64,000 nt of DNA from Aphis gossypii. Lineage: Eukaryota > Arthropoda > Insecta > Hemiptera > Aphididae. Both the position numbers and the translations under genes were made by a program. Shown one piece after another: positions 10,391 through 23,900 of this stretch; the stretch's first letter is position 1, and every line of letters starts with the position of its first letter. A model generated the notes under the pieces. It was not told the DNA's origin and ran no database searches. It was given only the letters and a program-made list of their open reading frames with translations. The DNA lies in NCBI RefSeq assembly GCF_020184175.1, contig NC_065532.1, positions 9,486,001-9,550,000 on the forward strand, in the 5' to 3' direction.

Positions 10391-11149
10391 TTTTTATTTT
10401 ATTTTTAATTATTAATCATTCATTAATCATTATTAAAAATTATGTAGATCAATTGTAATGTTTTATAATTAATTTTTAATATTGTTTTATTAATATTTTG
10501 TAATATAAAAAAAAATTATGTTTTGCTGTTATTAGTGTTATTCATATTTTATATAAATAAACAATATTATATAATATTATATAATTAATAATATACAATA
10601 TTAAATAAATTTAATATTGATATAATATATTATATAATTTACATGGGAATCGGTTCTACAGTAAAAATTCCATAGAAATATTTATACAATTAGAATATTA
10701 TAAATATATATTACAAAAAAAAAATGTCTGAATAAAATGAAAAAAAAATACTTCAATAAAAATAACTATATACACATTATATTATAGTGTGACAATGAGT
10801 ATAAAAAAATATGCTATTTTCATATTGTATTAATATTTAAAAACTTGTTGAAGCAAGGGAAAAATTATTTAATTTATTAAAATTCAGTTGAAAATATGGT
10901 TCGATTATTATTTTTTTTTGTACGGATACTTAATATTTTATAGAATTTATCATTTATCGTTGTGGATTAATTGGTGAGAATGACCCAGAAAAATATCATA
11001 AAAAACTTATATTGTGCAGCAAGATTTTATTGTCACATCTGTCATAATTTAATTAAATCCAAAAACTCTAGAAATTATAAAACGTCATAAAATATTAGTG
11101 GAGAAACATCCAATTTGCAAATTTTAAGTTTTTCAGATTTTATAATCCT
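10391..11149. other. AT-rich intergenic DNA
   Basis: Very AT-rich sequence with TTAATATT-type runs. No coding potential, RNA gene or clear repeat was recognised. Confidence 0.6.
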
Positions 11150-11329
11150 CATACGGGGAAAAAAACTTATACTCATGTGATGTGTGTGACAAGTCATTCG
11201 CTGTTGGCTGCGATGCGATGAAACACATTGATGAGCGTAAGCAGGAAAAAACTTTACCTGTGTGAAGAGTACGACACATTTTTTGCTAGCCGTGAACATT
11301 TAACAAGGCACTGTCGAACGCACACGTGA
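11150..11329 (+). pseudogene. Degenerate C2H2 zinc-finger fragment (about two fingers)
   Basis: The plus strand begins with a linker-like HTGKKTY. After a one-base frame change follows YSCDVCDKSFAVGCDAMKH, a finger with both Cys and the first His but lacking the second His. After another frame change comes CEEYDTFFASREHLTRH then CRTH, a second finger whose second Cys has become Tyr, while the F, L and H-x3-H spacing is kept. It ends at TGA 11327-11329. Two frameshifts and lost ligands show that it is dead. It is probably a relic of one of the many expanded Kruppel-type zinc-finger genes of aphids, or of a transposon carrying such fingers. Confidence 0.75.
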
Positions 11330-14300
11330 GCTTATTTTTTTCGTAAGCTTGTCGAAAATGCTCAATTTGTTGTCCAATGAGTGATTACGACCAACATTAT
11401 ATAGTCAGCGTTTTAATAATATAAATAATATTCTTCTTTTTTTTTTGTTGAATTCTTTGTTTAGTGGTCTATTTTTTAATGTTGCATTCGTATATATTCG
11501 TCGAAAAAAAAAGGTGTAATTCTTTGATGAACAATTAGTCTCATTATGTCTAACCCTAGATTTTCAGTTATCAATCTAACAACATTTTTAGATATGATTT
11601 TAAAAATGTATCAACAACAGTTTTTGTTAATAATATTGTATCTTGGCGTACGCTCTTTTAAAATCAAATTACGATTCAAACACTATCGGTAAGATCTATA
11701 GAGACAGCAAAAATACAATTAAAAATACGTGTAGTAATTTTAACCAAAATGTATGTTTTTTCTAATACAATCGTTTAATTAATTTAAACATAGGTATATA
11801 TATTGTCATTTTAATTATTATCTATATAATTTAGTATACTGTTATATGTACTACATTCAAACCACTGATCCCTCATTCTATTATCTTCCTTGACCTTGTT
11901 ACAAAAAAATTCAAATTCATAACAGAATAAGATTTATGCTGAATTGCCAAAAGATGCTGTCACACATATCTGAAATGTTCCTCAAAGGTTAGAAAGAACA
12001 AAATCTACTTTTTAAAATCCAACTAATAGAAACTTGTTTTCAACTATAAGTGATATACCTAAAACAACAAATTTATAACTACCAACTTGAGATTATACAA
12101 AATTTTAACCATACGATTTGGTTTAAGGAACGGTCTTCCGATGAATTATCAATAAATACAATTCTAAACGATCTCGATTTTAGTGAAATATACTTTGACA
12201 ATAATACTGATCAAATGTATAAAAGAACCTTTAAATCTTTAAAATTTAATAAATTATGTACGCACCTCCAAGTCTTTTGGATTACAAGCAGAAGAAATAA
12301 ATAATTACCAACGTTAGTGTGCTATCCATTATCTTAATTTGATTGAAGTACATTCAGTAGTATTTTATTATTAAAGACAATATTAGATTTTTTTATTTTT
12401 ATCAACGTATAATATGTAATTCAATTGTTTTACTATACTTCAACTCATAGGTAAAAATAGTTATAGTGTCAAATGTAAATGTTAGTTTAAAATATGTTGT
12501 TTTTCAGAAATAAAAAACGAAAAATAAAGCCCCACGGACTTTGTAAAAAATGTAGCCACTAGAAACAAATTTAATGGGAATTTTCTAAAATTTCTTACTT
12601 GCCTGATTAAATTTTTTTTGTAAACTCTCCGCACATTTTATTTTGGTTTATGTTCTATATTATGAAATTTAACGATTCTTTAAGAAGGTTTGTGAAAATT
12701 CAGTGTGATCATTAAAAGAATTTATAGAAGAATCTGGTTTTAATTTAGATTATGGAAACTATTAAATATATATCCATCTGAAATAATTTTAGGATAAGCA
12801 CTTTATACCTGTAGTTATAGTATATTAGCCTATGAATCGCAAACATCATACTTAGGTATGATTTATTCTTTACGTTTTTAAATAATATATAATATAGATA
12901 AGTACGTTAAATAAAATGTACATTATATTTTAAATTTATACATTTAACATTAAGGGTTGTTTCATAAATTAATCATTTCAATGAATAATTTATTAAAATA
13001 TTAAGTCTATGACTTATGGCTATTTTCTAGCATTTTTCATGTATCTGAGATTTGGTACAATCGATTAGTAGATATTACGAACATTAGAATTCGGCGGAAT
13101 AAATAGCCGACGGAGTTGATATAATAACTAATCATTTATCAAAATACGAGGTTCGGGTGGAAATATGGAATCGATAAATTCTTCCATCTACTAACTACAA
13201 TATGCGGCGCATCACCGAGCCTAAAGAAAATATATGAGTTTTAAAAAGACAAAATTAAAACGACGTTATTGACGAAGGAAAATATAATAACCATCACAGG
13301 AGTATGAAAATCATAATTAAAAGTTATTACAACGGTTCTAATTGAATGGAAACTAGGTAGATGGATAGGAGGGTAAGTGTAAACATATTTACAGGGTGAT
13401 GTTATAATCGGAAATAATGGTACTTAAAGTATGTCACAGCAGTTAGCAGAAAGTACGTTATATAAGTCGTGGTAGACAATTTCGCTGATGAAAAATATAT
13501 ACGTTTGAACTTGAAACTTTTAGAAATATTATTTTTATATTCGTGTAGACGTTATAATTTATTAGAGTATTGTTATTAAAAATCGTAGTGACTGTGCGAC
13601 TCAAAATATTTGGGAGCCCATCGAGTGCTAATAAAATTATTTAAACACAATTATATTAATATTATTTGATATGAGTATGGTTATGATTGCTAATTATAAG
13701 ATTAATTATATTTACAACATTACCCTAATTATAACGATAATAATATTAATAATAATGTTCATCCTCTGAAATTGTCGGTGCCCTGGATGTCCTGCGGAAG
13801 TCTGACATGTGATTAGACATCCACAGACATCTATTATGCATCTTGTCTTCTTGGTAAAATGTATGTTTTTTTTTTTAAATAACCGTAATAACCGTTTTTT
13901 AGGTAATTTAAAGTCATCGTAATATGTAATATTCGAAAAATTATGCTTTACTATTTTTTACTACCTATAGATAACAACTACCTTACAATTTTTTTAATGT
14001 CTCACTTAATTTACAACAAATAATACTTTATTTTAAAACTCTAAAATACTAAAATACTCTGAAAAAAACTCTGTTTCGGGGAATGATGTTAGAGATTTTA
14101 TAGTATCAAAAGAGAGTAATAAAAATATTTTTTATGTATGATAGTTGTGATAACTTAAAATCATGTCTGGAAATATATTTAAAAAAACAAATGTTTAACA
14201 AAGAAATCACTATTAAGTGATCCAGAATTATATAATCAATGTAGCACGTTTAATAAGTTAAGACAACATTAATGTATTTATATTATTTACTGTGCAATTT

Positions 14301-17300
14301 TGTGCTTGGGTTTGGGACTGATTAAATTAATGCTTCTTCGTAATGTAATCCGTTTTATTATTTATCGCAGTGATTGGATAGTTTGAGTATATCAGATCCT
14401 GCTGAAAATATAAACAAAACTCGTAGATTCCGATGGAATATTACTATTTAGAAAAATTAAAAAATAATAAAGAAAAGTTTCAAGTAAATTATCTTTCTTC
14501 GGTTTCATAGAGCTGGTTTCTAAAGAATGTATTACTATATGCAATTCCAGCGAGTGCCATAAAAATAGCTTTTAAACGTCGATTTTACCTCGAAATATAT
14601 ATATATATTTTGAATATATTTTTTCGCATATATAAACATGGTTCGAATTTCGTAATTTCTGAAAAACATATAGAATAATATTTATAGTGGATAGGTACTT
14701 ATTTGAGTTGTTTGAAAAAAAATTCCATATGAAATTGATTTTCAGTGAGCGAATAATGTTTCTTTTTGTTATTATTATTATTTTTAATAGCTTTCAATTC
14801 AAGACTATAAAATATTATAGTTATAGACAATTAAAGAATAATTTATTTATAGTGTTTTGTTGTTTATATTAAACTATAATGGATACGATGGTATTTAAAG
14901 TATTTTGTCGTAATTAAAAATGTTCGTGTTTAGCGCTAGGTATAAACGAACTGTGCGTTATCTCGAATATTTTGTCTTTATAGACATGTTTAATCATACT
15001 ACGATAAAATTCTCATAACTTATCTGTAAACAATAGTTTTTCCACGAATATCAATCAATAAGTTAACGAAATAGCCAATATTAATTAAGGTGTATGTATG
15101 ACAAATAATTAACGATTTATTTCTTAATAATAATATACTCGCAATATTTTAAATCTATTAATATATAGTAATTCATTACCGAACATTTTTCTTTTGCTTT
15201 TGTGGCGTTCTGATCTCGGTACAGTATTTAATAATTTCCGGATTTTATTTATATAATATATATAACACTAAACAAGGATTCAGTCGATACCGGAAGCAGA
15301 ACTAAAAAGTCAGCGTTAGAATCTTTCGATCAAGACACAATGGGCGGAAGTTTGACTTTACCTGTGATTGATAGGCATTGGATGTTTGTTAGTTTGTTTT
15401 GCAACTATAGAGACTATATACCTAACGAAAAGTAAAATAATTTAATGGTTACCTTTTTTTTCTTGTTTAGGGTATATATTATTTTTAATAAATTGTTTTA
15501 ATTTAATTCCCTGTTTGCCATGCATAATTGACACATTTTACGTTGTTTTTTTTTAAAAGTTTGAATTGTTGAAATTAATTATAATAACTTTTTATATGCC
15601 AAGGCAATCTAAATGTGAAATAATTATATGAAAATATTATAAATTGATACTAATATTGTAATTTATCATTTAAACATTTTAAACTTTTCATGAGTAAAGC
15701 CAAAAAGTATTTTTATATAGTTGAACGACTATCACCTTTTTTTACTTTTTCACTTGGTTTATTCTTGTACACTTTAAATGACTAGAAAATTATTGGCTAA
15801 ATAAAATATAGCTTTATATATTATACAGCTAAGAATTTAAATAAACCAACAACACAAATATTATAATATACCATTATTATATTTTTTTATTTTAATAAAA
15901 TGCCAAATGTATTTTATTTAACTTTATAACTGTTATTAGTCATGATATAAGGGTATAAATTATAATGAGAAATCAGTTAATTATTGCCACTTGTCTTTTC
16001 AATCATACAACCACGATTCCGTGAATTCTATTCCATCAAACAGACTTTTTCAATATTTTATAAACTAAATAGTATCTACTGTTAATTTAAAAACTGAAAT
16101 TCAAATAACTCACGCAAAATAAAACTAAGATTTAATAAACATTTCAACATTTATTACCCAAGACGATCATAATATAGTATTGAACTTTATTGAAGCGCAT
16201 TTGTTCATATTCAATATTAATATAGAAAATATGATTTATATACATAGATTTTAATGAATATATTTTTATTTTATAATGTAAGTTGTAAGTGTTTTGACTA
16301 ACAAACATCATTTTTATTAAAAATATTTTCAAAAAATTTGCTGGTACAATTTATACTTGTGTATAATATTCACTATGTATATAAAACATAATTTAAACGC
16401 CTTACTTACTACTGGAAAACTGCAATAATATATTATATGCCTATTTAGTATCATATTATGATATTAAATAATTTTCAATTATTGTACCTATTTGTAATTT
16501 CGTAAATAATATCTTATGACAGTATTTAATTTACAATTTAAACCATGTTAGAGCCATATTAATTAGTTTAATAGGTACGTCAAGTGTTTTAGTGCTGTGA
16601 TTAAAACTAAAAAATATTCGGTTACATTTGTTCTCTTACATCAATGATTTTTATAAATTTTAATATTTATATATAATAATTGTTATTCTCTAAAACGTTA
16701 AATGGAGTTTTACATGCAAGAAAAAAATCGTACTTCTTGTAAAATGTGGGTGTTGAGAATTTCATCATCATTACAATAATAGGTTTAATTTATTGACATT
16801 TTAATATTTTATTATTAAACCAGCGTACCTATGTCGTTAATATGTGACATATAATATTGTTTATATTTACTTAAACTCCATCTATTTAAAACACATTTTG
16901 TAAGCAGTCATACCAGAATAATGGAATTAAAAATAATATCAAATTACGATGACTGAAAAATGTTTTCACAAAAAAGCACTTTAGTTAAAAATTAGGATGA
17001 CTTGATTGTTGTTTTCCGTTATCGAAACCTGATACATCATCAGCTAATACGAATATTAATGAGGAAAAATGCGTTTTAATTGATGTTATAGTAAGACATT
17101 TATCTCAATTATAAATAAATTCATGAAATATGTTGTTTTATAAAATATAATTGTTGATAATTTTAAACTTTAAATATCATATTTTTTAAGAAAAATTAAT
17201 AAGATTTGTTATGATGACTATAAAAAATATTAATTTCTCGTGTCTTCAAACTCGAAAATTTATCATAATATATTATTAATTACAACTTGTACCCACTCGT

Positions 17301-17860
17301 CGCTCTTTATTATTCATTAAGACATTCTAACGACGCCATTTACATTTTATTAAGTCTTAAGTGGCAATCATTAAAAATGCAATTTAGACTTTCGTCTCGA
17401 TTTTACATACACACAACACATAATAACCATTCGTATTCAATTTGATTACATATACGTCATACTGAGTGCTAACAGTAATTGGGTATCATTGTATCATATT
17501 ATATTATTATACCTGCTACATTTTTCTTTACTTTTATTTAGTAATAGTAATCATAAACGTATTGTGTTTTATTAATTTCGTTCAATTGTTCATCGTCTCG
17601 TGTTTACATTTCTGTAGGTCTGTTCAATGGTTTATACATATTTTTTTTTTCGTATAAATTAATGTCTTCGAGTAATAATAAATCTACTAACGCAAAACGA
17701 CAACAATAATATATTATAACGACTACATAGTGTGTGCGTTGGAAAAAAAATGAATTAAAATCACATTTGAGAGTTCGTTCGATAAAATATATATTATAAT
17801 ATATTATGTATACACCTATTATACGTATATATTATTCTTATTCTGAGAGGTTTAATTGCA
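11330..17860. other. AT-rich intergenic stretch, no gene recognised
   Basis: Apart from the weak frame at 12050-12304, this 6.5 kb holds short A/T runs and scattered TAGGTA/TACCTA words only. A short GC-richer block near 15,280-15,370 is not identifiable. All open frames are short and of low complexity. Confidence 0.6.
12050..12304 (+). pseudogene. Open frame of 84 codons, possible decayed mobile-element ORF
   Basis: The peptide has a balanced composition for this AT-rich region (WFKERSSDELS, NDLDFSEIYFDN) and ends in TAA. The same frame continues upstream to about 11945 with a few stops, which suggests an older, longer frame. No domain is recognised. It may equally be a chance frame. Confidence 0.2.
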
Positions 17861-18430
17861 TTATTCGTCCGGTTGCATCCATTAAATAGTTCATCGCGTG
17901 CCGCAAAAATATTTGTTTCTAGAACAATGTGGACATATACCTCTTACCGTTACCTAGCTAGCTACACTGTATACCTACACACTAGCTATATATTATATGT
18001 ATATACTATACATGTATATTGCACGGTGATTGCGAAAACAAATCACTTTTTCGGCGTACATTTATTATTTTTCCGCCGCGTATACAGAATTCATTTGTTT
18101 TTATTAAAACATTTACAAATCGCATTACATATAGGTATATATATATATACACACGGAAATGATAATAATAATAATAATTGGTCGTTCGCGTGTGTATATA
18201 GATATATCTGCTAGAAAAATAATTGCTGTCGACTTTCGTATAAAATAATAATATGTTCTCTAGTGACCGATATTATAGCGTCGGCACGTGTACTTACCCC
18301 ACTGCGGTCACGGTGTATCCGAAGAATCTCAACCAAGTTGACGAGGGGGTATGACAGATTAAAATAGTTTAATGCTACTCTTGATACGAAGAACTCTTTC
18401 CCTCGACGTGCCGATCTCGTTATTGAATGT
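17860..18430. other. Island of raised GC with a strong minus-strand splice donor
   Basis: Blocks of higher GC alternate with TATATA runs. On the minus strand the sequence GTGGG|GTAAGTAC (near 18290-18302) is an excellent donor and is preceded by a frame without stops (about STWLRFFGYTVTAVG). This could be a small first exon, but no acceptor or start codon supports it. Confidence 0.25.
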
Positions 18431-20935
18431 TATTTTTTTAACACGAGTATGTACATTTTTTATTTTTTCGAATTCACATTATTAGACAATTTCACCATGT
18501 TCAAAACTATAAAATATACACAGATACAATTAGAATATAATAACGTAAAAAAAAAAATTAGAACGAATTCCCTAAGGATTTGGGTAGTCGGTTAGGTGGA
18601 GGCGGGGAGTCTTGCTTCTGTCAAATATGCCAACTCCACGCTTGTTTATCCCGTTTGTCGTATTATATTGTATTATACAAAGGTATATAATAATATATTG
18701 ATAATTATTGTATATAAATTGTGGTGTAATTATCATTGCTTTGAATTTTGTTGGCCAAAGCAGTGCAGCAGTCGGCCAATAAAAATTCGTGTTTGCATAA
18801 AACGAAAAACACAATAATATCAAATAATAGCCTTCGTCGTACCTAAGGTAATAAAATGTACAATAAAACTAACATAAAAACACACTCGTTATATCGTCCC
18901 GTTTACATTTTATGTATAGTACATATTATACACATTTCCATCCGATCTATAGTCGCGCATAATATACAAAACAACATAAAGACTTAATTTGACTACATAA
19001 TACACAATATAGTATATGGTACCTAACAATATTATATATATATACTATAGAGTTAATAGCGTTGTTCATATAGTCAGTAACCGTATAAATTAAACGAATG
19101 CTTTACGATAATATTATTGTTCAAGTTGCTGCGTTTCTTTGTTTTTCGTAGCAATGGTAACAATAATAATTATAATATTAACGGACGCGATTATTTGATG
19201 TCATTTTCGTAACGTTGATGATTTACATTACGTGGCCAGTATTCATCAACATATTTAAAAAAACTATAATATTGTCAAATTCGTTTGAAAGTTTAACAAT
19301 AACTTAAACATACATATAGGTAGGTACTCGTTGCACCAACTACAATAACGATAAACATAATATTATGTATTATAATATGTTTATGATTTATTGCAATCCA
19401 TCGTGCATTATATTATTAAAATTCAATTGTAGGGGAGAGCTGTATACTTTTAATATTTAAGTCCTTTAAACATTTTTCGCATTCATCATAATCGAAAATC
19501 AATCTATACATAAAAATGTATTTTCGTCTTATTTTAAATGACACAATTTTTGGGGGGTAAAAAAACTATATTTTTTACTATAGTTGTGTTAGCTATCTAA
19601 CAGCTATCGTAATTTAAAATTAAAATAAAATCATCGTTTAGATATCAAACTTTGTTTATATGATTTTACGATTCCCATTTTGACGTCCAAAACACCAACG
19701 ATCCGTAATATATTTTATGGTTTTGTCATTCGAATAGAGCTGCAGTTTGCCTTTATATTCTGCATTACATGCACGCTTTGTCGGCCAGTTCACATCTTAA
19801 ATGACCGTTATGCTGTGCTGTTCACGTAGACTTTATGTTTCGGAAAGTATGCATTGTCGCTTTAACGTTTATATATAAATTTTATATTGGTAGCACTATA
19901 GTTTACACTCGGTGGGATCGTTTTGTATATTATAATCGTCATATAACCTTGGGTGGTTGATGTTGTTCAGCGAATAGTATGGTAAGGACCGCTGTCAATC
20001 TGGTCAGGAGTATTATTGTTTTATAATATAAATATTTATATAAATTACAAAAATCTATTTTTTGCTATTTCTATTTTTAAATATTAATTATTATCATTAT
20101 AATATAATATTGATTGTGTCTTAAAGTGGTCGATCCATTACATTTTGTTTTATAATTAAATGCATTTAACTAATTTATTTGTTATGTTTTATTAAATTGA
20201 TTAATATTAATTATAATTGATTCTATTGCTTTATTATCTAGACGTATACCTATATAATATACATTCTAAGTCTTTACCTTCTGAAAATTAACTAGTATTG
20301 GGAATTTATCAGTAATAAGCTATATTTAATTTTATATTCATTAACTATTTTATTTGAGGAATGATGGCGTGGATTACTAAAGATTGATTAAAAAAAAGGA
20401 CCAACACAGTCTCTCTAATTATAATTATTGGCATATAAATACAAATTACATTCATACATAATTTACATTCAATATCTATTTTATACCTCTCTGTTAGCAA
20501 ACAGTAAAATACACGTCTGACATGCAAACATAATATATTTTTGCTATTATAAAAATCACAATAGCAATATTAACATTTATTGGAATAAATTAAAAAATAA
20601 TACAAAAAATATTTACTCAGTAATTACACGTTTAAGACACTAATTTGAGTGGATATGGAAGAGTGTTTGAGGAATCTACCTTTAAGCCAGAAGACTGAAG
20701 AGGTATGATTGCGATAACATTATAAAATATAATATAATAATACTCTCGTTCTATCTCAAAAGTAACCTTCAGTGTGCTTAGAATATTATTCTGAACGAAA
20801 TAAGCGCCGAAACACGCGTGTCTTATCCGCAATCGTACCAGATAACTATTGTACTTGCAAACAAAATAACTATAATTTATCATTTACATTAACGCTGCAC
20901 TCGTCTTTGGTCTTTCATCCACCGAATCATAATAA

Positions 20936-20936
20936 T

Positions 20937-20972
<36 letters not shown>
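20936..20972. repeat. (CA)n followed by (TA)n microsatellite
   Basis: About ten CA units run directly into about eight TA units. Confidence 0.95.
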
Positions 20973-20973
<1 letters not shown>

Positions 20974-23900
20974 GTTCTGAAGTTTTTCGTGTTTTTGTGA
21001 GTATTCCGGATTAAAATCGACGTTTTTATCCCGCGGTGCGAAACACTATCGACATTGAAATATGGACTATACCAACCTAACGCGTTTTATTGATACCGGG
21101 ATTTGCACATCAAACCCCGGGGTAGGATTTACCGACTTTCTAGCTGTACCTATACATACTATATATAATATACATAGTACGAGTACTATAATATACCTAC
21201 GCTAGAACTTCACGGTATAAAATGCATACTCGCGGTTAACAGATATACGGTGTATCTAAAAGATATCACAATTTTATACCTAAATTAATTTTGGACATGC
21301 GACTTCGTCGCCAACCGATCAACAGAGACTTAACTTGTTTCTGATTAGTGATTACATTCATATTTATACTGTGATAGTTTAATATGTTAATGAATTTTAT
21401 TATAATTAATTATATATTTTAGTTTTAATTATTTATCAGTTATCACTAACATTAGCCTACGTTTAGAACAGAAGAAGAAATTCATATTTTAATATTGTAA
21501 TTTTTAAAATTTACTAAATTTTAAAACACAATAAACTTGTTTCTAAATTAAAATACTATCTACTATCTATTAGTTAATTCTTATTATAATAGTATAAATA
21601 ATTAATAAAATATTGTTATCCGTTAGTCAGACAGTGTCATGGAGATCACATACGTCATGTTTACAATTTATACGTACAGGATACAACGTCCTCTTACAAT
21701 ATACAAAAATAAATATTATAAATTAATATGTATTTTATTATAGCCAACTTTACGTAAAGCAAATACCAAAGTTACAAAGTTATATCTATTACTTGTAAGT
21801 TATCTTCGTCCCTCAATAATTAATTCTAGGGACGTACCGTGAGTGTACCATATTTTTTATTCACCATAGAAGGCCCACACACGACGACAGCGGAAGCGGT
21901 TTCGTCTCCACAGCGGTCTTACGCTAGCTTATAATTATTATACTCTATATAAGGTGTGCGCAATCAACTGAATCGTAATATTATTGCGGTTATGTTTCAC
22001 GCACATTTTTATTTAATCTATTTATACGTAAACCCTTTGAAGTCGTGTTTTCTGTTGTACCTACATCACATTGTGATGGTATATATTATATTGTTAAAGG
22101 CATATACAGTTATAAATATTATAGTATTATATCTATAATACTATCCTCTGTCGTTTAACGAAATACGTTATTGTCTACAGTCATCTGATCACACCGTGGA
22201 CAGGAGTTTAGTAATAATTCATAGTACATTGAATTTAAATGTGAAATTTTATTTTGAATAATTTTTAAAAAAACATTTTCAAAATAAATTAACTATTACA
22301 TTTTTGATCATTTAATATATAAAAAATAACAGTAAATAATAAGTACTTATAGTTAAGAGAATAAATATAATCATCTGTTAAAAAAAAAAAAAAAAAACAC
22401 TTAAAAACCAGATCCTCTCAAGCCCTCGTCACTCTCAATTTCTGTCAGTACTAGTGACGTATATGGTAATGTAATGTCAGACATTTCGTAGTTTTATCGA
22501 AATTTTCGTAATATAAATGGTAGGTATTAGGATTTAGGTTGTATCGTAAAATGTACATTTTACTATATTATTCAATATATTTTGTTATTTATACACCAAA
22601 GGAGTCTCGTTCCTATCCCTGATTCACATTCAGCATATAGCTCACGTTATCAACTATATTATATTATACTACGAATAGTCACGCAGCGAAATGTATACAA
22701 TTTCCAATCTAAAATATTAACTATCGAGATATGTACCTCACTAAATTTTTAGAAATTTCACAGAATTAAAAATGTATGAATAGGTACGAATTTTGTGAAT
22801 GCGCTAGCCAAATCACATTTAGATAACAAAAATATTTTTTTTTTATAATGATGTTAAAGACTTCATGTTGTGTGAAGTATTGTGAAAATAGTCCCTAATA
22901 AACTCAGAAACAATCGAAGTCTGTCGAATTGAGACTTATAGGATTACATCCGTCACGTAGATGGGACGAAAACATTCGTACAGACGGATTAAAATATATT
23001 TTATATTTGAAACTGCTGTTGCTACCAAATCCAAAGAAGACAAAATAGGTAATATTGTTCGAAAAAAGCCTATTTTTTCATGCGGTCTTACCTATATATG
23101 GCATGCCACAGTAAAATGAAGTTAAAAACCAATAATATAGAATCTACTTTGCGTGTCGTGAATCTCATAAATTTCGTAATTTCAAGTATCACGTGATCTG
23201 CATAATGTAATAGTAAAGATGATTTAATAAAAAAAAATAGTAAAGGTTAACCTATTATGATTAAAAGCATTTACAAAACAAAAATGCATAAAAACTAAAA
23301 ACTAATAATTCGTAGTTATAATTATTATTTTTTTAAATCTTGTTGTTTTCTACATGGTTTCAGTCGTCAGAAATTTATAACGAATTATTATAAATGGCAC
23401 TATGCGATTAGTTTAAACCATATCAGATAATATGTTATGTGAATTACAAGTGCATTCACGATTACAGAAGAATAACAATATAAAATACTAAAAATTTACT
23501 TTGAAAAATCTAATCCTATTTTTTTTTTTATGTTTTTCTTTAAAACCATTATACTAACTTTTTAAGTACCTACCTACATATAAATCTAAATTGTATATTT
23601 ATTTGATACTTGTATTTTTAAGTCCTAATATGCATTTATTTTGTTCGTGAAAATATGCTGCGGTCAATATCTGCGTTTGATTTTTAATGGCCCAAATATT
23701 ATTTAATTTTATAATCAGTTAGAACAGAATAGGCACTATACCAAATAAAAGTACTTTTGTTTAGTTGTAAACTACATGACGTGGTAAATTTAATACTGTG
23801 GATTACACAAATGGTTTTAAGTACGTTTGTTGAAGTTTTGTATATAGTTTTGTAAAATTAAAAATATTAGGCACACAAAAACATAATAAAAGTGAATAAT

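Noticed and set aside
17873..18214. Open frame of 113 codons on the plus strand
   Set aside because: Tyr/His/Ile-rich translation of TATATA and CATA runs, no domain, and interleaved with microsatellites.
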